This document shows positions 7,555 through 13,879 of a stretch of DNA of 14,480 bases, in pieces. Source of the stretch: Piscirickettsiaceae bacterium. GTDB lineage: Bacteria; Pseudomonadota; Gammaproteobacteria; Methylococcales; Cycloclasticaceae. The notes under the pieces are model-generated. The model did no database searches, was not told where the DNA came from, and saw only the letters and a list, made by a program, of their open reading frames with translations. The DNA is taken from positions 1 through 14,480 of the forward strand of contig NVSW01000001.1 of assembly GCA_002401365.1 (NCBI GenBank). Direction: 5' to 3'. The translations under genes and the position numbers were made by a program. Every line of letters begins with the position of its first letter. The first letter of the stretch is position 1.

Positions 7555-8508
7555 ATGTCTCTAACCTTATCCCAACGCCTGTCATTTAAACGCTTTACCA
7601 AGGGTGAACCCGCTGAAGAGGTAACGATAGAATTAAACCATCGGCGGATTTTTATTTTACCCAGTAAAGGTGGGCTAGCAATGGCGTTAGTTATCTTACT
7701 AATGCTTATTGCGTCTATTAACTACAATAACAGTATGGGCTTTGTGTTCACGTTTTTATTGGCCGCGGCGGCCCAAGCATCCACATTTTACAGTTATAAA
7801 AACTTATCTGGGCTTCGTATATCCATAGCAAAATCGCCACCTTGTTTTGTCGATTCCCGTGGCGAAATTGGCCTATTAATAAAAGAACCCAATGAGCGTG
7901 AACGCTGGGCTGTTGTAGCCAGCCACCTTAACAGCACTAACGCATTTAACTTACAAAATGGCCAATCGTTACAAATAACACTAACTATTCAACCTACACA
8001 GCGTGGTTGGTACTACACAAAAACCATCACCCTCGCCAGCCAATTTCCGTTCGGGTTTTTTCGTGCCTGGTCACCACTCAGGTTTAAACAAGCCCTTTTA
8101 GTGTACCCAAAAGCGCTAGACACGGGCCTTATGCTGCCTTTAAAACATAGTGAAGAAAGCGATGGCATTATTACCAGCCAACAAGCCGGCACGGATGATT
8201 TTTATGGGCTACAGCCTTATCAAAAAGGGCATAGCTATCGACACATTAACTGGAAAGCGCTTGCCGCCGAGAAGGGTTTTTACACCAATCAGTTCAGCGC
8301 TGAACAATCTGCAACGATTAACCTAGACTGGCAATCCTGTGCAAGTTTGCCCGTTGAAAGCAAGTTATCACAACTTTGTTATTGGGTTAATTACTGTGAA
8401 GCCCATGGTTTTATATATGGTTTGCAGATACCCACGGCAGACATTTCACCCAGCAGTGGCCACAGCCATCAACACGCTTGCCTTAAAGCGCTAGCATTGT
8501 ATGAATAA
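7555..8508 (+). CDS. DUF58 domain protein, membrane-anchored
   Basis: 317 residues. The basic N-terminus with RRIFILPSKGG is followed by two close membrane segments (about 41-57 and 61-77) around INYNNSMGF, the usual DUF58 start. The signature lies at about 212-237: GTDDFYGLQPYQKG followed by RHINWKALA. DUF58 proteins are vWA-like and are usually made with a MoxR ATPase and a TgpA transglutaminase; the molecular function is unclear, with envelope or assembly roles proposed. It overlaps the following tgpA-like gene by eight bases. No clear ribosome-binding site precedes the ATG. Unusually, no moxR gene precedes it; the gene upstream is a GST with its own terminator. Confidence 0.88.
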   Translation: MSLTLSQRLSFKRFTKGEPAEEVTIELNHRRIFILPSKGGLAMALVILLMLIASINYNNSMGFVFTFLLAAAAQASTFYSYKNLSGLRISIAKSPPCFVDSRGEIGLLIKEPNERERWAVVASHLNSTNAFNLQNGQSLQITLTIQPTQRGWYYTKTITLASQFPFGFFRAWSPLRFKQALLVYPKALDTGLMLPLKHSEESDGIITSQQAGTDDFYGLQPYQKGHSYRHINWKALAAEKGFYTNQFSAEQSATINLDWQSCASLPVESKLSQLCYWVNYCEAHGFIYGLQIPTADISPSSGHSHQHACLKALALYE

Positions 8509-10459
8509 GCAGCAACCACGCAATATTCAAGCTTCATTGGTTAAACTGTTGTTGGTCATTTGCGCGTTGTTGATAATGCCGCACATTAATAACTTACAGC
8601 CAATGTTTATTGCGGTTGCCTTTGGCCTATTGGCGTGGCGATCTCTAGTATTGTGGCGGCCCAAAGCCATGCCGCATAAGTATCTGTTATTACCCATTTC
8701 AGTTGCTCTTGCGCTGCTGGTGCTTAAAACATTTGGTATGTCACTCGGGCGCGATGCCAGCAGTAGTTTATTGATTATATTAATGGGTTTAAAACTACTC
8801 GAAAGCCGTACCTCGCGAGATATTCAAGCTGTTATTTATATGTGTTTTTTCGTGCTTATCACGCCTTTTTTATTCGACCAACGTATTGAAATAGCAGCTT
8901 ACGCCTTAATAGTTTTTTTCATGTTATTGTTTGCGCTTGTTATCAATAACACCCCCGGGGTTTCATTAAAAAACACGCCGTTACTTCGTTTGTCTGGCAT
9001 GGTGTTATTACAGGCTATTCCATTAATGCTGGTTTTCTTCATTCTATTTCCACGAATGATTGGCCCCCTTTGGGCGATGCCTGATGACCATTCCGCCGTT
9101 AGCGGCTTAACCGACAGCATTAACCCTGGGCAAATCTCAAACTTAGCGTTATCGGATAAAATAGCATTTCGAGTCCGTTTTAAAGGCCCTGCGCCCAAAC
9201 AAAAAGACCTATATTGGCGTGGCCCTGTTTTTTGGGAGACCGATGGCAAGGCTTGGACCTTAACACCTCCAAGAAAAGACTCTTTCAACCGGGCCAAACC
9301 CATTCCCTTTAACACCGCGGATTACCAGTACACCTTAATGATGGAGCCACATCAACAATTTTGGTTATACGCGTTAGACCTTCCCTCGGCTGCACCAAAA
9401 AATACTCGGCTAACGCATGACCACCAATTAATACTCCGTCAAAAATTAAGCCGCAACCTTTCGTTTGACCTCACCTCATCAACACAAGCTAGGCTAAAAA
9501 ACTTATCCGAACAAGATAAAATTCGTGCGCTAGCACTACCAACCAATACCGACCCCCGTGTTTATACATTGGCAAAACAATGGTTAGCTGATTCAACAAG
9601 CGATACTATGGTTATTAATAAGGCGTTACAGTTTTATAACGACTCGTTTTACTACACCTTAAGACCACCTTCATTAGGTAAAAACCCAGTCGCCGAGTTT
9701 CTTTTTGAAAGCAAACGGGGCTTTTGCGGCCATTTTGCCACCAGCTTCGCCACATTAATGCGCGCGGCCGACATTCCATCTCGCTTGGTGGGCGGCTACC
9801 AAGGTGGCATATACAATAAGCTGGGTAATTTTTATACTGTCCGCCAAGCCGATGCCCATGTTTGGGTTGAAGTATGGTTAGGCAAAGTAGGGTGGGTAAG
9901 GGTAGACCCTACCGCCGCCATTGCACCTAACCGTATCGAACATAGCATAGACCTCAGCCAACAACGCTTTAATAGCCCTATTCAGTTCCTATTAACACCT
10001 CCCGAAGGCATTAATAAATGGTTACAAGAACTGTCGTGGGTAGTACATAGTATTAATTATTATTGGCAAAATGCCGTGCTCGCATACGGCCCTGAAAAGC
10101 AACTCGACTTCCTCTCCAACTTTGGCATTGGCGACTGGGGCGACATGGTGATATGGCTTGCCAGCCTAAGTGGCCTAATCCTGCTCGTATCCATGGGCAT
10201 TTTGTTTTATATACAACGACAGCGCCACGACCCCGTACAAAAAGCTTACTTATCCTTGTGTAAAAAATTATCTAAAAAAGTAGGGGAGAGGCAACAACAT
10301 GAAACCGCCAGCGACTATTTTGAACTCGTTATTCAACAGTACCCAGCCCTATCAAACGAATTGCTTACATTAAGAACACAGTATTTAAACACTCGTTATG
10401 GCCACACTGAAGCTATTGATTTTATCGCTTCAGCAAAAAAATTAAAATTTAACGCTTAA
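8501..10459 (+). CDS. tgpA: TgpA-type membrane transglutaminase (DUF3488-transglutaminase-DUF4129)
   Basis: 652 residues, close to Pseudomonas TgpA. The N-terminal DUF3488 part has five or six membrane helices (about 12-190), including LMGLKLLESRTSRDIQ. A periplasmic region follows, with the transglutaminase-like core: C409 in KRGFCGHFATSFATLMRAA, H453 in ADAHVWVEVWL, D469 in GWVRVDPTAA. A last membrane helix (about 548-571) leads to a cytoplasmic DUF4129-like tail. All three catalytic residues are present. In P. aeruginosa the homologue is essential and linked to envelope homeostasis (known); the same role here is inferred. The start overlaps the DUF58 stop by eight bases, so the two are coupled. 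No clear terminator lies in the 69-bp gap before the convergent RRM gene. Confidence 0.92.
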   Translation: MNKQQPRNIQASLVKLLLVICALLIMPHINNLQPMFIAVAFGLLAWRSLVLWRPKAMPHKYLLLPISVALALLVLKTFGMSLGRDASSSLLIILMGLKLLESRTSRDIQAVIYMCFFVLITPFLFDQRIEIAAYALIVFFMLLFALVINNTPGVSLKNTPLLRLSGMVLLQAIPLMLVFFILFPRMIGPLWAMPDDHSAVSGLTDSINPGQISNLALSDKIAFRVRFKGPAPKQKDLYWRGPVFWETDGKAWTLTPPRKDSFNRAKPIPFNTADYQYTLMMEPHQQFWLYALDLPSAAPKNTRLTHDHQLILRQKLSRNLSFDLTSSTQARLKNLSEQDKIRALALPTNTDPRVYTLAKQWLADSTSDTMVINKALQFYNDSFYYTLRPPSLGKNPVAEFLFESKRGFCGHFATSFATLMRAADIPSRLVGGYQGGIYNKLGNFYTVRQADAHVWVEVWLGKVGWVRVDPTAAIAPNRIEHSIDLSQQRFNSPIQFLLTPPEGINKWLQELSWVVHSINYYWQNAVLAYGPEKQLDFLSNFGIGDWGDMVIWLASLSGLILLVSMGILFYIQRQRHDPVQKAYLSLCKKLSKKVGERQQHETASDYFELVIQQYPALSNELLTLRTQYLNTRYGHTEAIDFIASAKKLKFNA

Positions 10460-10528
10460 GAGTAAGCGGTCTTGGCGTAGCGAAGCTTCAAGCGTATGAC
10501 ACTTTTCAGACCCCGACTTTACTACCTT

Positions 10529-10777
10529 TTATACCTTTTTATCTTCAGCCTTCTTAACGCGTATTTTTTGGTCACCAACTGCTTTGTTGTTTAAATTCTT
10601 GATGGCAGCTTTTGCATCGCCTACTTTTGGCATATCAACAAAACCAAAACCTTTGGACTCACCTCTGTCTTTGTCCATCACCAACGTGCAAGATTGAACT
10701 AAACCATATTCTTCAAACAAACCTTCCAACTCTTTTTCTGTTGTTGACCGATCTAAGTTACGTACTAATAATTTCAT
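10529..10777 (-). CDS. Small RRM-domain RNA-binding protein
   Basis: 82 residues from the ATG at 10777-10775, a single RNA-recognition motif: RNP2 LLVRNL (3-8) and RNP1 KGFGFVDM (42-49), with the expected beta-alpha-beta spacing, then a basic tail ending KKAEDKKV. A longer frame from TTG at 10792 would add five residues; the ATG is preferred because GGA lies seven bases upstream and the protein then begins with the first beta strand, as in relatives. Such proteins bind single-stranded RNA and in some bacteria rise in the cold (known of the family). It is a monocistronic gene, convergent with tgpA, and its leader contains a copy of the 16S 3' end, listed separately. Confidence 0.92.
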   Translation of the reverse strand: MKLLVRNLDRSTTEKELEGLFEEYGLVQSCTLVMDKDRGESKGFGFVDMPKVGDAKAAIKNLNNKAVGDQKIRVKKAEDKKV

Positions 10778-10803
10778 ATATATTCCAAACAAGGCTTCTT
10801 CAT

Positions 10804-10813
10804 TAAGGAGGTG
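10804..10813 (-). promoter_or_regulatory. 16S 3'-end-like sequence in the RRM leader
   Basis: The - strand reads CACCTCCTTA, identical to the 3' tail of bacterial 16S rRNA, 26 bases before the RRM start codon. On the + strand the same bases form an ideal Shine-Dalgarno (TAAGGAGGTG), but only a 24-codon TTG frame (10816-10890) and an 8-codon ATG frame follow it. Function unproven. Confidence 0.35.
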
Positions 10814-10891
10814 TATTGCTATTTTATGGCATTTTTAATGCTGACCACTTAATTTGTTCGGCTAATGCTTTTGATTCGCTTTACTATTGAT

Positions 10892-10913
10892 AAAAAAATA
10901 GTGCCCGACACTA
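10892..10913 (-). terminator. Probable terminator at the left end of the cassette region
   Basis: On the - strand TAGTGT-CGG-GCACTA forms a six-pair stem (one G-U pair) followed by seven T. It would stop leftward transcription from the toxin-antitoxin genes before the RRM gene. Confidence 0.6.
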
Positions 10914-10976
10914 ATTTTCTTTAAACCCGCTTAAGAAATAAAGCCAAAGGATTGTAAAGCTCCCTTTAATTACTCT

Positions 10977-11048
10977 TTAGACTCTGCTATTTTCATCGTA
11001 GTTGTAGTTACGTTGGTCTAGGCTGACATCATGACCTTCTTTTAACAT
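10977..11048 (-). other. Possible short coding remnant
   Basis: This frame runs from ATG at 11048 for 23 codons. It contains LKEGHDVSLDQRNYNYDE, whose composition looks like real protein rather than noise. There is no ribosome-binding site and no recognised family. It may be the 3' end of a lost cassette gene. The rest of the gap between the RRM gene and the damaged toxin shows only the terminator and the 16S-like element. Confidence 0.25.
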
Positions 11049-11067
11049 CCAGATTAGGGGGGTGCGT

Positions 11068-11348
11068 TCAGCCAAACAGCTCTGAATGAGTCCCTAATTA
11101 TAAAGCAGTAAATATTCATCCGTTAAGTAGTAGAGTAGTACAAGGTCATTTAAAACATGGCAGTCTCGTTTTGGTGGGTTTTCGCTACTTAAATTGTGGT
11201 CAAGATATTTACGCTCTAATGTGCCATTTTTTAAAAGTACAGGGATAATTTCTTTACTCAGGATTTCTAGACCTTTACTACGCGTCTTATTTTTTGCTAC
11301 CCGCTTAACATCTTTCTTAAATTGACTGGATGGCTTAATCGTCCGCAT
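11068..11348 (-). pseudogene. YafQ/RelE-family toxin, frameshifted before its C-terminus
   Basis: The open frame (11094-11348, 84 residues) begins like YafQ mRNA interferases and keeps counterparts of the active-site residues H51, H64 and D68 (KYLDHNL; RDCHVLND). It ends at LLLYN and stop, lacking the final strand with the last catalytic histidine. In the next frame the DNA continues as LGTHSELFG and stop (TGA at 11068-11070), exactly the missing family ending. One lost base near 11097-11102 explains this. YafQ-type toxins cleave mRNA on the ribosome. The product is probably inactive or much weaker, unless the shift is a sequencing error or is bypassed. The gene overlaps its antitoxin by 14 bases. 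Confidence 0.8.
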
Positions 11349-11589
11349 TTAAAAGCTCATCAAATGAAGTGAAGGTTTCAAGTTCTCCATTATCATTATC
11401 TACTTCAGAAAAGGCATCTAGCGTTGTTTGGTTTGGAACACGTAATTCCAATGGAAAAGCATGTCTATTCACTATTTGTTTATACAACATTCTAATGGCT
11501 TCAGACGGGGTTATCCCAACCGAATTTAATATAGATTCGGCTTCATTTTTTAATTCATCATCCATTCTTGCTCTTGCGATAGCACTCAT
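11335..11589 (-). CDS. RelB/DinJ-family antitoxin
   Basis: 84 residues. The N-terminal ribbon-helix-helix reads ARARMDDELKNEAESIL, then the conserved GITPSEAIRMLYKQI (25-39) and FPLELRVPNQTT, as in DinJ. The acidic C-terminus (EVDNDNGELETF onward) is the toxin-neutralising part. AAGGG seven bases before the ATG (11589-11587) supports the start. It is the first gene of the pair and overlaps the toxin gene by 14 bases, the usual coupling for this family. A 10-bp perfect palindrome next to the -10 box is the likely site of self-repression. The antitoxin itself looks intact although its toxin is frameshifted. Confidence 0.9.
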   Translation of the reverse strand: MSAIARARMDDELKNEAESILNSVGITPSEAIRMLYKQIVNRHAFPLELRVPNQTTLDAFSEVDNDNGELETFTSFDELLNADD

Positions 11590-11599
11590 ATTGACACCC

Positions 11600-11626
11600 T
11601 TACATTAAGTTAATAGCTTAATGTAA
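11600..11626. promoter_or_regulatory. Operator palindrome of the RelB/DinJ operon
   Basis: TTACATTAAG (11600-11609) and CTTAATGTAA (11617-11626) are perfect 10-bp inverted arms around seven bases. The palindrome begins at the last base of the -10 box and ends 11 bases before the antitoxin start. This is where ribbon-helix-helix antitoxins repress their own promoter (known of the family; inferred here). Confidence 0.75.
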
Positions 11627-11634
11627 TTGTAGCA
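11626..11634 (-). promoter_or_regulatory. Extended -10 promoter of the RelB/DinJ operon
   Basis: The - strand reads TGCTACAAT, an extended -10 (TG-N-TACAAT). TTGATG upstream is only 14 bases away, so a standard -35 is poor. The last T is shared with the operator palindrome. Confidence 0.6.
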
Positions 11635-11691
11635 CAATAAGGCCACATCAAGTAAATGCGCTACAAATAGCTAATACCCGTTCATATCATT

Positions 11692-11853
11692 TTAAAATAC
11701 AGCTGGCTTCATCCCTTGATCTCTTTGGGCTACTGCATCCGCTGTTAGGTAGAGAGTCGCACCATAGGCAAAACACCCGGTATTTCTTCTACTATCGCTA
11801 AAAGAAATCTCCCCTGATACTGATTTTTCTTGGAATTTATCTAAGAAACATAA
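11692..11853 (-). pseudogene. Unrecognised gene fragment without a start codon
   Basis: An open frame of 53 codons, bounded by stops, contains SGEISFSDSRRNTG followed by CFAYGATLYLTADAV and ends at MKPAVF. It reads like the C-terminus of a genuine protein but has no start codon, ribosome-binding site or recognised family. It lies between the damaged BrnT-like toxin and the RelB/DinJ operon, suggesting a decayed cassette. An attC-like pair of core sites at 11669-11675 and 11744-11750 overlaps it. Confidence 0.35.
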
Positions 11854-11878
11854 TTAAAGGGTAGCCCTTTTAATTATG
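11849..11878. other. Long near-perfect hairpin
   Basis: CATAATTAAAGGG (11849-11861), loop TAG, and a 14-base complementary arm (11865-11878) pair over 13 bp with a single bulged base. It covers the stop region of the decayed BrnT-like gene. There is only a weak T run on the - strand. It may be a terminator, an operator or a recombination structure. Confidence 0.55.
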
Positions 11879-12113
11879 AATAATTGTTTTAAGTAACATT
11901 TGACCCTTACCTTCAACGTATGGAACTAAATAAGCATAATCTTCTATTAAAACAACTAAAAATTTTTGATTAGGATATTTTTTTTGTATTTGGGTGGTCG
12001 TAAACGGCTATTTCATTACCTAATTAAATATTAAGAATTACTTCTTCAAATGAGATATTTATCTTTTTTTGAAGTAATTCATTTTTTTCCGAATTCCATG
12101 AATATACCTTCAT
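11870..12113 (-). pseudogene. Decayed BrnT-like toxin
   Basis: Starting at ATG 12113-12111 the frame reads MKVYSWNSEKNELLQ and then ISFEEV, matching the intact toxin at 14148-14426 (MKPIHWNSTKNQQLI, ISFEDI). A stop TAA at 12026-12024 stands where the intact gene has CAA (Q). After it the frame continues with DHPNTKK, then shifts by one base at a run of eight T on + (11978-11985) into YPNQKFLVVLIEDYAYLVPY, which again parallels the intact YPNQRVFVINIDDYAYLVPY. So there are two inactivating changes. No ribbon-helix-helix antitoxin follows it. It is a diverged relative, not a recent duplicate. Confidence 0.85.
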
Positions 12114-12155
12114 TTACAAAGAGCAACCTGACGTGTGCACTTTGTCATCTTTTGA

Positions 12156-12234
12156 AGCTAACGTTTTAAATAAGGGCCGCGCATTTTTTGAGCGTTCCAG
12201 AGAGCTCAGCGAGCGCCTTGATTTTTTGTTAGCC
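12156..12234 (-). other. attC: attC-like recombination site (79 bp)
   Basis: On the - strand it starts with GGCTAAC (R'', 12234-12228) and ends with GTTAGCT (R', 12162-12156); these cores pair at six of seven positions. Inner boxes ATCAAGG and CCTTATT also pair. The central part holds GC-rich partial pairs. It begins 12 bases after the lipoprotein stop, as expected of a cassette attC. Confidence 0.8.
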
Positions 12235-12246
12235 ATTGTATATCGA

Positions 12247-12852
12247 TTAAAAAACCTCAATTTGTGAAATTGCCTTTGAAACGCATTGATTAACAACCTG
12301 AGAAACTGTATTTCTAAGGTTTTCTGATTCATATATTGTTGACCAGACAGAGCCTCCTAGTTCATAAGCTTTAGCATATTCTACTTTGTAAGGTATTCCA
12401 TTTACGTCGCCATTTAAACGACAGCTCATTGTATCTACAAGTTCGCCAAGGCTATGATCCATGATTATAGCGACTGGGTATAAAGTTGTATTAAAAGCCA
12501 ATACTTGAGATTCTCTAAATGATTTTGGCCAATAGTGAAGAATCTCGAAATGCTTAACGGTAACAATTGCTCCTGCCAACTTCTCTCCCAACATATCTTG
12601 GATCTCGCTTTTAAGCAAAGTGATTGGGAGGGTAGAAAAATGTTCATTACCAACCCTATCAGTTGGCGGGCTAAATGTTAGCCTTAGTCGGTTTGGATCT
12701 TTGGCAAACTTTTCTTCATTTGGTCTATTATCAATAAATGTAAAGTTGGTTTTTATTGTTTTTGCCAAGGGGTGAGGCGCGACATTTACTAGGTAACTTG
12801 TTGATGAGCAGGATGTCAATATAATGAGTAATAGTAGGGGTATAATTTTCAT
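12247..12852 (-). CDS. Putative lipoprotein of unknown function (cassette gene)
   Basis: 201 residues. A hydrophobic leader ends in lipobox LTSC (12-15), so the mature protein would begin at C15, be lipidated and sit on the inner or outer membrane; S16 rather than aspartate follows the cysteine, which favours the outer membrane. The rest is a mixed alpha/beta pattern with no recognised domain and a C-terminal helix with VVNQCVSKAIS. Length and style recall YajG-like lipoproteins, but this is only an impression. No ribosome-binding site precedes the ATG, which follows a stretch of A. The gene sits between attC-like sites 12861-12901 and 12156-12234 and is lower in GC than the dioxygenase region, as is common for cassettes. 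Confidence 0.75.
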   Translation of the reverse strand: MKIIPLLLLIILTSCSSTSYLVNVAPHPLAKTIKTNFTFIDNRPNEEKFAKDPNRLRLTFSPPTDRVGNEHFSTLPITLLKSEIQDMLGEKLAGAIVTVKHFEILHYWPKSFRESQVLAFNTTLYPVAIIMDHSLGELVDTMSCRLNGDVNGIPYKVEYAKAYELGGSVWSTIYESENLRNTVSQVVNQCVSKAISQIEVF

Positions 12853-12860
12853 TTTTTTAA

Positions 12861-12901
12861 ATTTTACGCCGTGGGGGTCAATATTGAACCAATTGTTAGA
12901 A
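12861..12901 (-). other. attC: Degenerate attC-like site (41 bp)
   Basis: TTCTAAC (12901-12895) begins four bases after the DUF2059-like stop; the opposite core is GTAAAAT (12867-12861), one change from GTTRRRY. Inside, GGTTCAATATTGACC is a palindrome with one extra base. The site is shorter than usual attC sites, so it may be truncated. Confidence 0.4.
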
Positions 12902-12905
12902 ACTT

Positions 12906-13397
12906 TTACTCGGGAACAGTTAACATTAATTCTTTATCTAATTGTTGTAATATTTCTATATGATTTCGCTCTTTTTCGATTAACTCCATGAGTCTTTTCT
13001 CGTTATTTTTTACAACAAGACTGCCAAGCTCCATATTCTTAGACAGAAACTGAGGCATAATATCTTCATATTTCTTAAAAATTGGAGTGTTCATTAGCTC
13101 CTTTAACAACAATAGCTCGTCATATGTAAATAGATCCATCTGTATTCTTGCTAACCCATACTTAAATTCATCAGATGTAAATACTTCTCTATAAAATATA
13201 TTGAATGCTTTTCTTATAGGACGTACAGAAGGGTTTACTCTGATTTGTGAATTTACTAAACTGTTTATTAATTCATCGAGCTTCTCGCCTTCTGGGATTT
13301 TAACTACTTCCAATGCTAAAGAAAGATGTTCATCTTCACAAGCATAAAGGCTAAACGAAGAGAACGTTATAAGAACTAGTAAAAGATATTTGTACAT
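12906..13397 (-). CDS. Exported DUF2059-like protein (cassette gene)
   Basis: 163 residues. The leader MYKYLLLVLITFSSFSLYAC is a signal peptide; a cysteine at 20 is preceded by LYA, an imperfect lipobox, so either signal peptidase I cleavage or lipidation is possible. The body is helical, and REVFTSDEFKYGLARIQMDL followed by FTYDELLLLKELMNTP resembles the DUF2059 pattern (FTxxEL...L..F..TPxGxKF), whose role is unknown. GGAG six bases before the ATG (13397-13395) supports the start. It lies between attC-like sites 13417-13468 and 12861-12901. DUF2059 assignment is moderate; the reading frame is secure. Confidence 0.78.
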   Translation of the reverse strand: MYKYLLLVLITFSSFSLYACEDEHLSLALEVVKIPEGEKLDELINSLVNSQIRVNPSVRPIRKAFNIFYREVFTSDEFKYGLARIQMDLFTYDELLLLKELMNTPIFKKYEDIMPQFLSKNMELGSLVVKNNEKRLMELIEKERNHIEILQQLDKELMLTVPE

Positions 13398-13416
13398 GTA
13401 TGTCTCCTTTTTATAA

Positions 13417-13468
13417 TTCTAACGTTTAGGTTAAGACGCGCGCATCGTTTTTGAACTATTTATTAGAT
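13417..13468 (-). other. attC: attC-like recombination site (52 bp)
   Basis: On the - strand R'' is ATCTAAT (13468-13462) and R' is GTTAGAA (13423-13417), each one base off consensus; five of seven bases pair. Inner TAG-TT pairs with AACCTA leaving one unpaired base, and the centre is GC-rich (GCGCGCG). R'' contains the HIRAN stop codon. It is short but of typical layout. Confidence 0.65.
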
Positions 13469-13798
13469 TTCATCAGTAACTTCAATGGTAACTCTTGGGT
13501 GCTCTTTTTCTGATGGTGCCCAATATGTATCTACAGATGCTGATAATAATATTCCGTCATCCATTTTTTTTGCTAGGCTTTTTGCAGTGTTTGCTTTGAT
13601 AAAGCCAATTTGTTTTAACTTAGTACCGAGTAGGCCGAAAAGCACATTTGTTTTCAAATAGACTTTAATGGCGTTTTCGTCATACTTGTTAGTTGGGTCA
13701 CGTTTAAGTATTACCTTCGTTCCCTCTCTACAGTGGACTCTAATTATTTTTTCTCTGCCGTCAAAACCAATTCCTGCAACTATGGCGTTTTTCCGCAT
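13463..13798 (-). CDS. HIRAN domain protein (cassette gene)
   Basis: 111 residues, almost entirely one HIRAN domain: AIVAGIGFDGREKII (5-19), then the signature LKRDPTNKYDENAIKVY (31-47), and IGFIKANTAKSLAKKMDDG, corresponding to the family's IGYIP...A..LA..LD.G. In larger proteins such as HLTF, HIRAN binds DNA 3' ends; stand-alone bacterial HIRAN proteins are of unknown role. The start at 13798 has a GGGGA stretch 9-13 bases upstream. The gene is bounded by attC-like sites on both sides (13817-13879 before, 13417-13468 after, the latter overlapping the stop), so the unit 13417-13816 looks like a complete one-gene cassette with no promoter of its own. Confidence 0.88.
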   Translation of the reverse strand: MRKNAIVAGIGFDGREKIIRVHCREGTKVILKRDPTNKYDENAIKVYLKTNVLFGLLGTKLKQIGFIKANTAKSLAKKMDDGILLSASVDTYWAPSEKEHPRVTIEVTDEI

Positions 13799-13816
13799 TT
13801 AAATATCCCCGATTTA

Positions 13817-13879
13817 ATCTAACGCTTAAACTAACCGGCGCGATGCTTTTTCGCGTCCGTGTTGAGTGCCTTGTTAGCC
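13817..13879 (-). other. attC: attC recombination site (63 bp)
   Basis: On the - strand it starts GGCTAAC (R'', 13879-13873) and ends GTTAGAT (R', 13823-13817), the latter a perfect GTTRRRY. Inner boxes ACTCAAC and GTTAGTT follow at standard spacing. The core CGG(A)CGCG pairs with CGCGCCG leaving a single extrahelical A, and the loop is AAAAAGCAT. Layout, length and extrahelical base are those of integron attC sites. It encodes the end of the antitoxin gene. Confidence 0.9.

Noticed and set aside
8899..9315. 138-codon leftward frame inside tgpA
   Set aside because: It overlaps the well-supported TgpA coding sequence on the opposite strand and shows no family motif.
10816..10890. 24-codon + strand peptide after a perfect Shine-Dalgarno
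   Set aside because: TTG start only four bases from the site and no conserved features; more likely a side effect of the 16S-like element of the RRM leader.
11053..11098. ATTAGGG...CCCTAAT inverted repeat at the YafQ-like toxin end
   Set aside because: Most of it is the frameshifted coding end (LGTHSELFG), so the symmetry needs no separate function.
11669..11750. Possible fifth attC (ACCTAAC at 11750-11744, ATTAGCT at 11675-11669)
   Set aside because: Outer cores pair partly, but inner boxes and a central stem are unclear and the stretch overlaps a protein-like fragment; left as a possibility only.
12114..12332. 72-codon leftward frame across the lipoprotein end and attC
   Set aside because: It is in another frame of the lipoprotein and then reads through the attC site; tail residues such as MANKKSRRSL are translated attC, not a gene.
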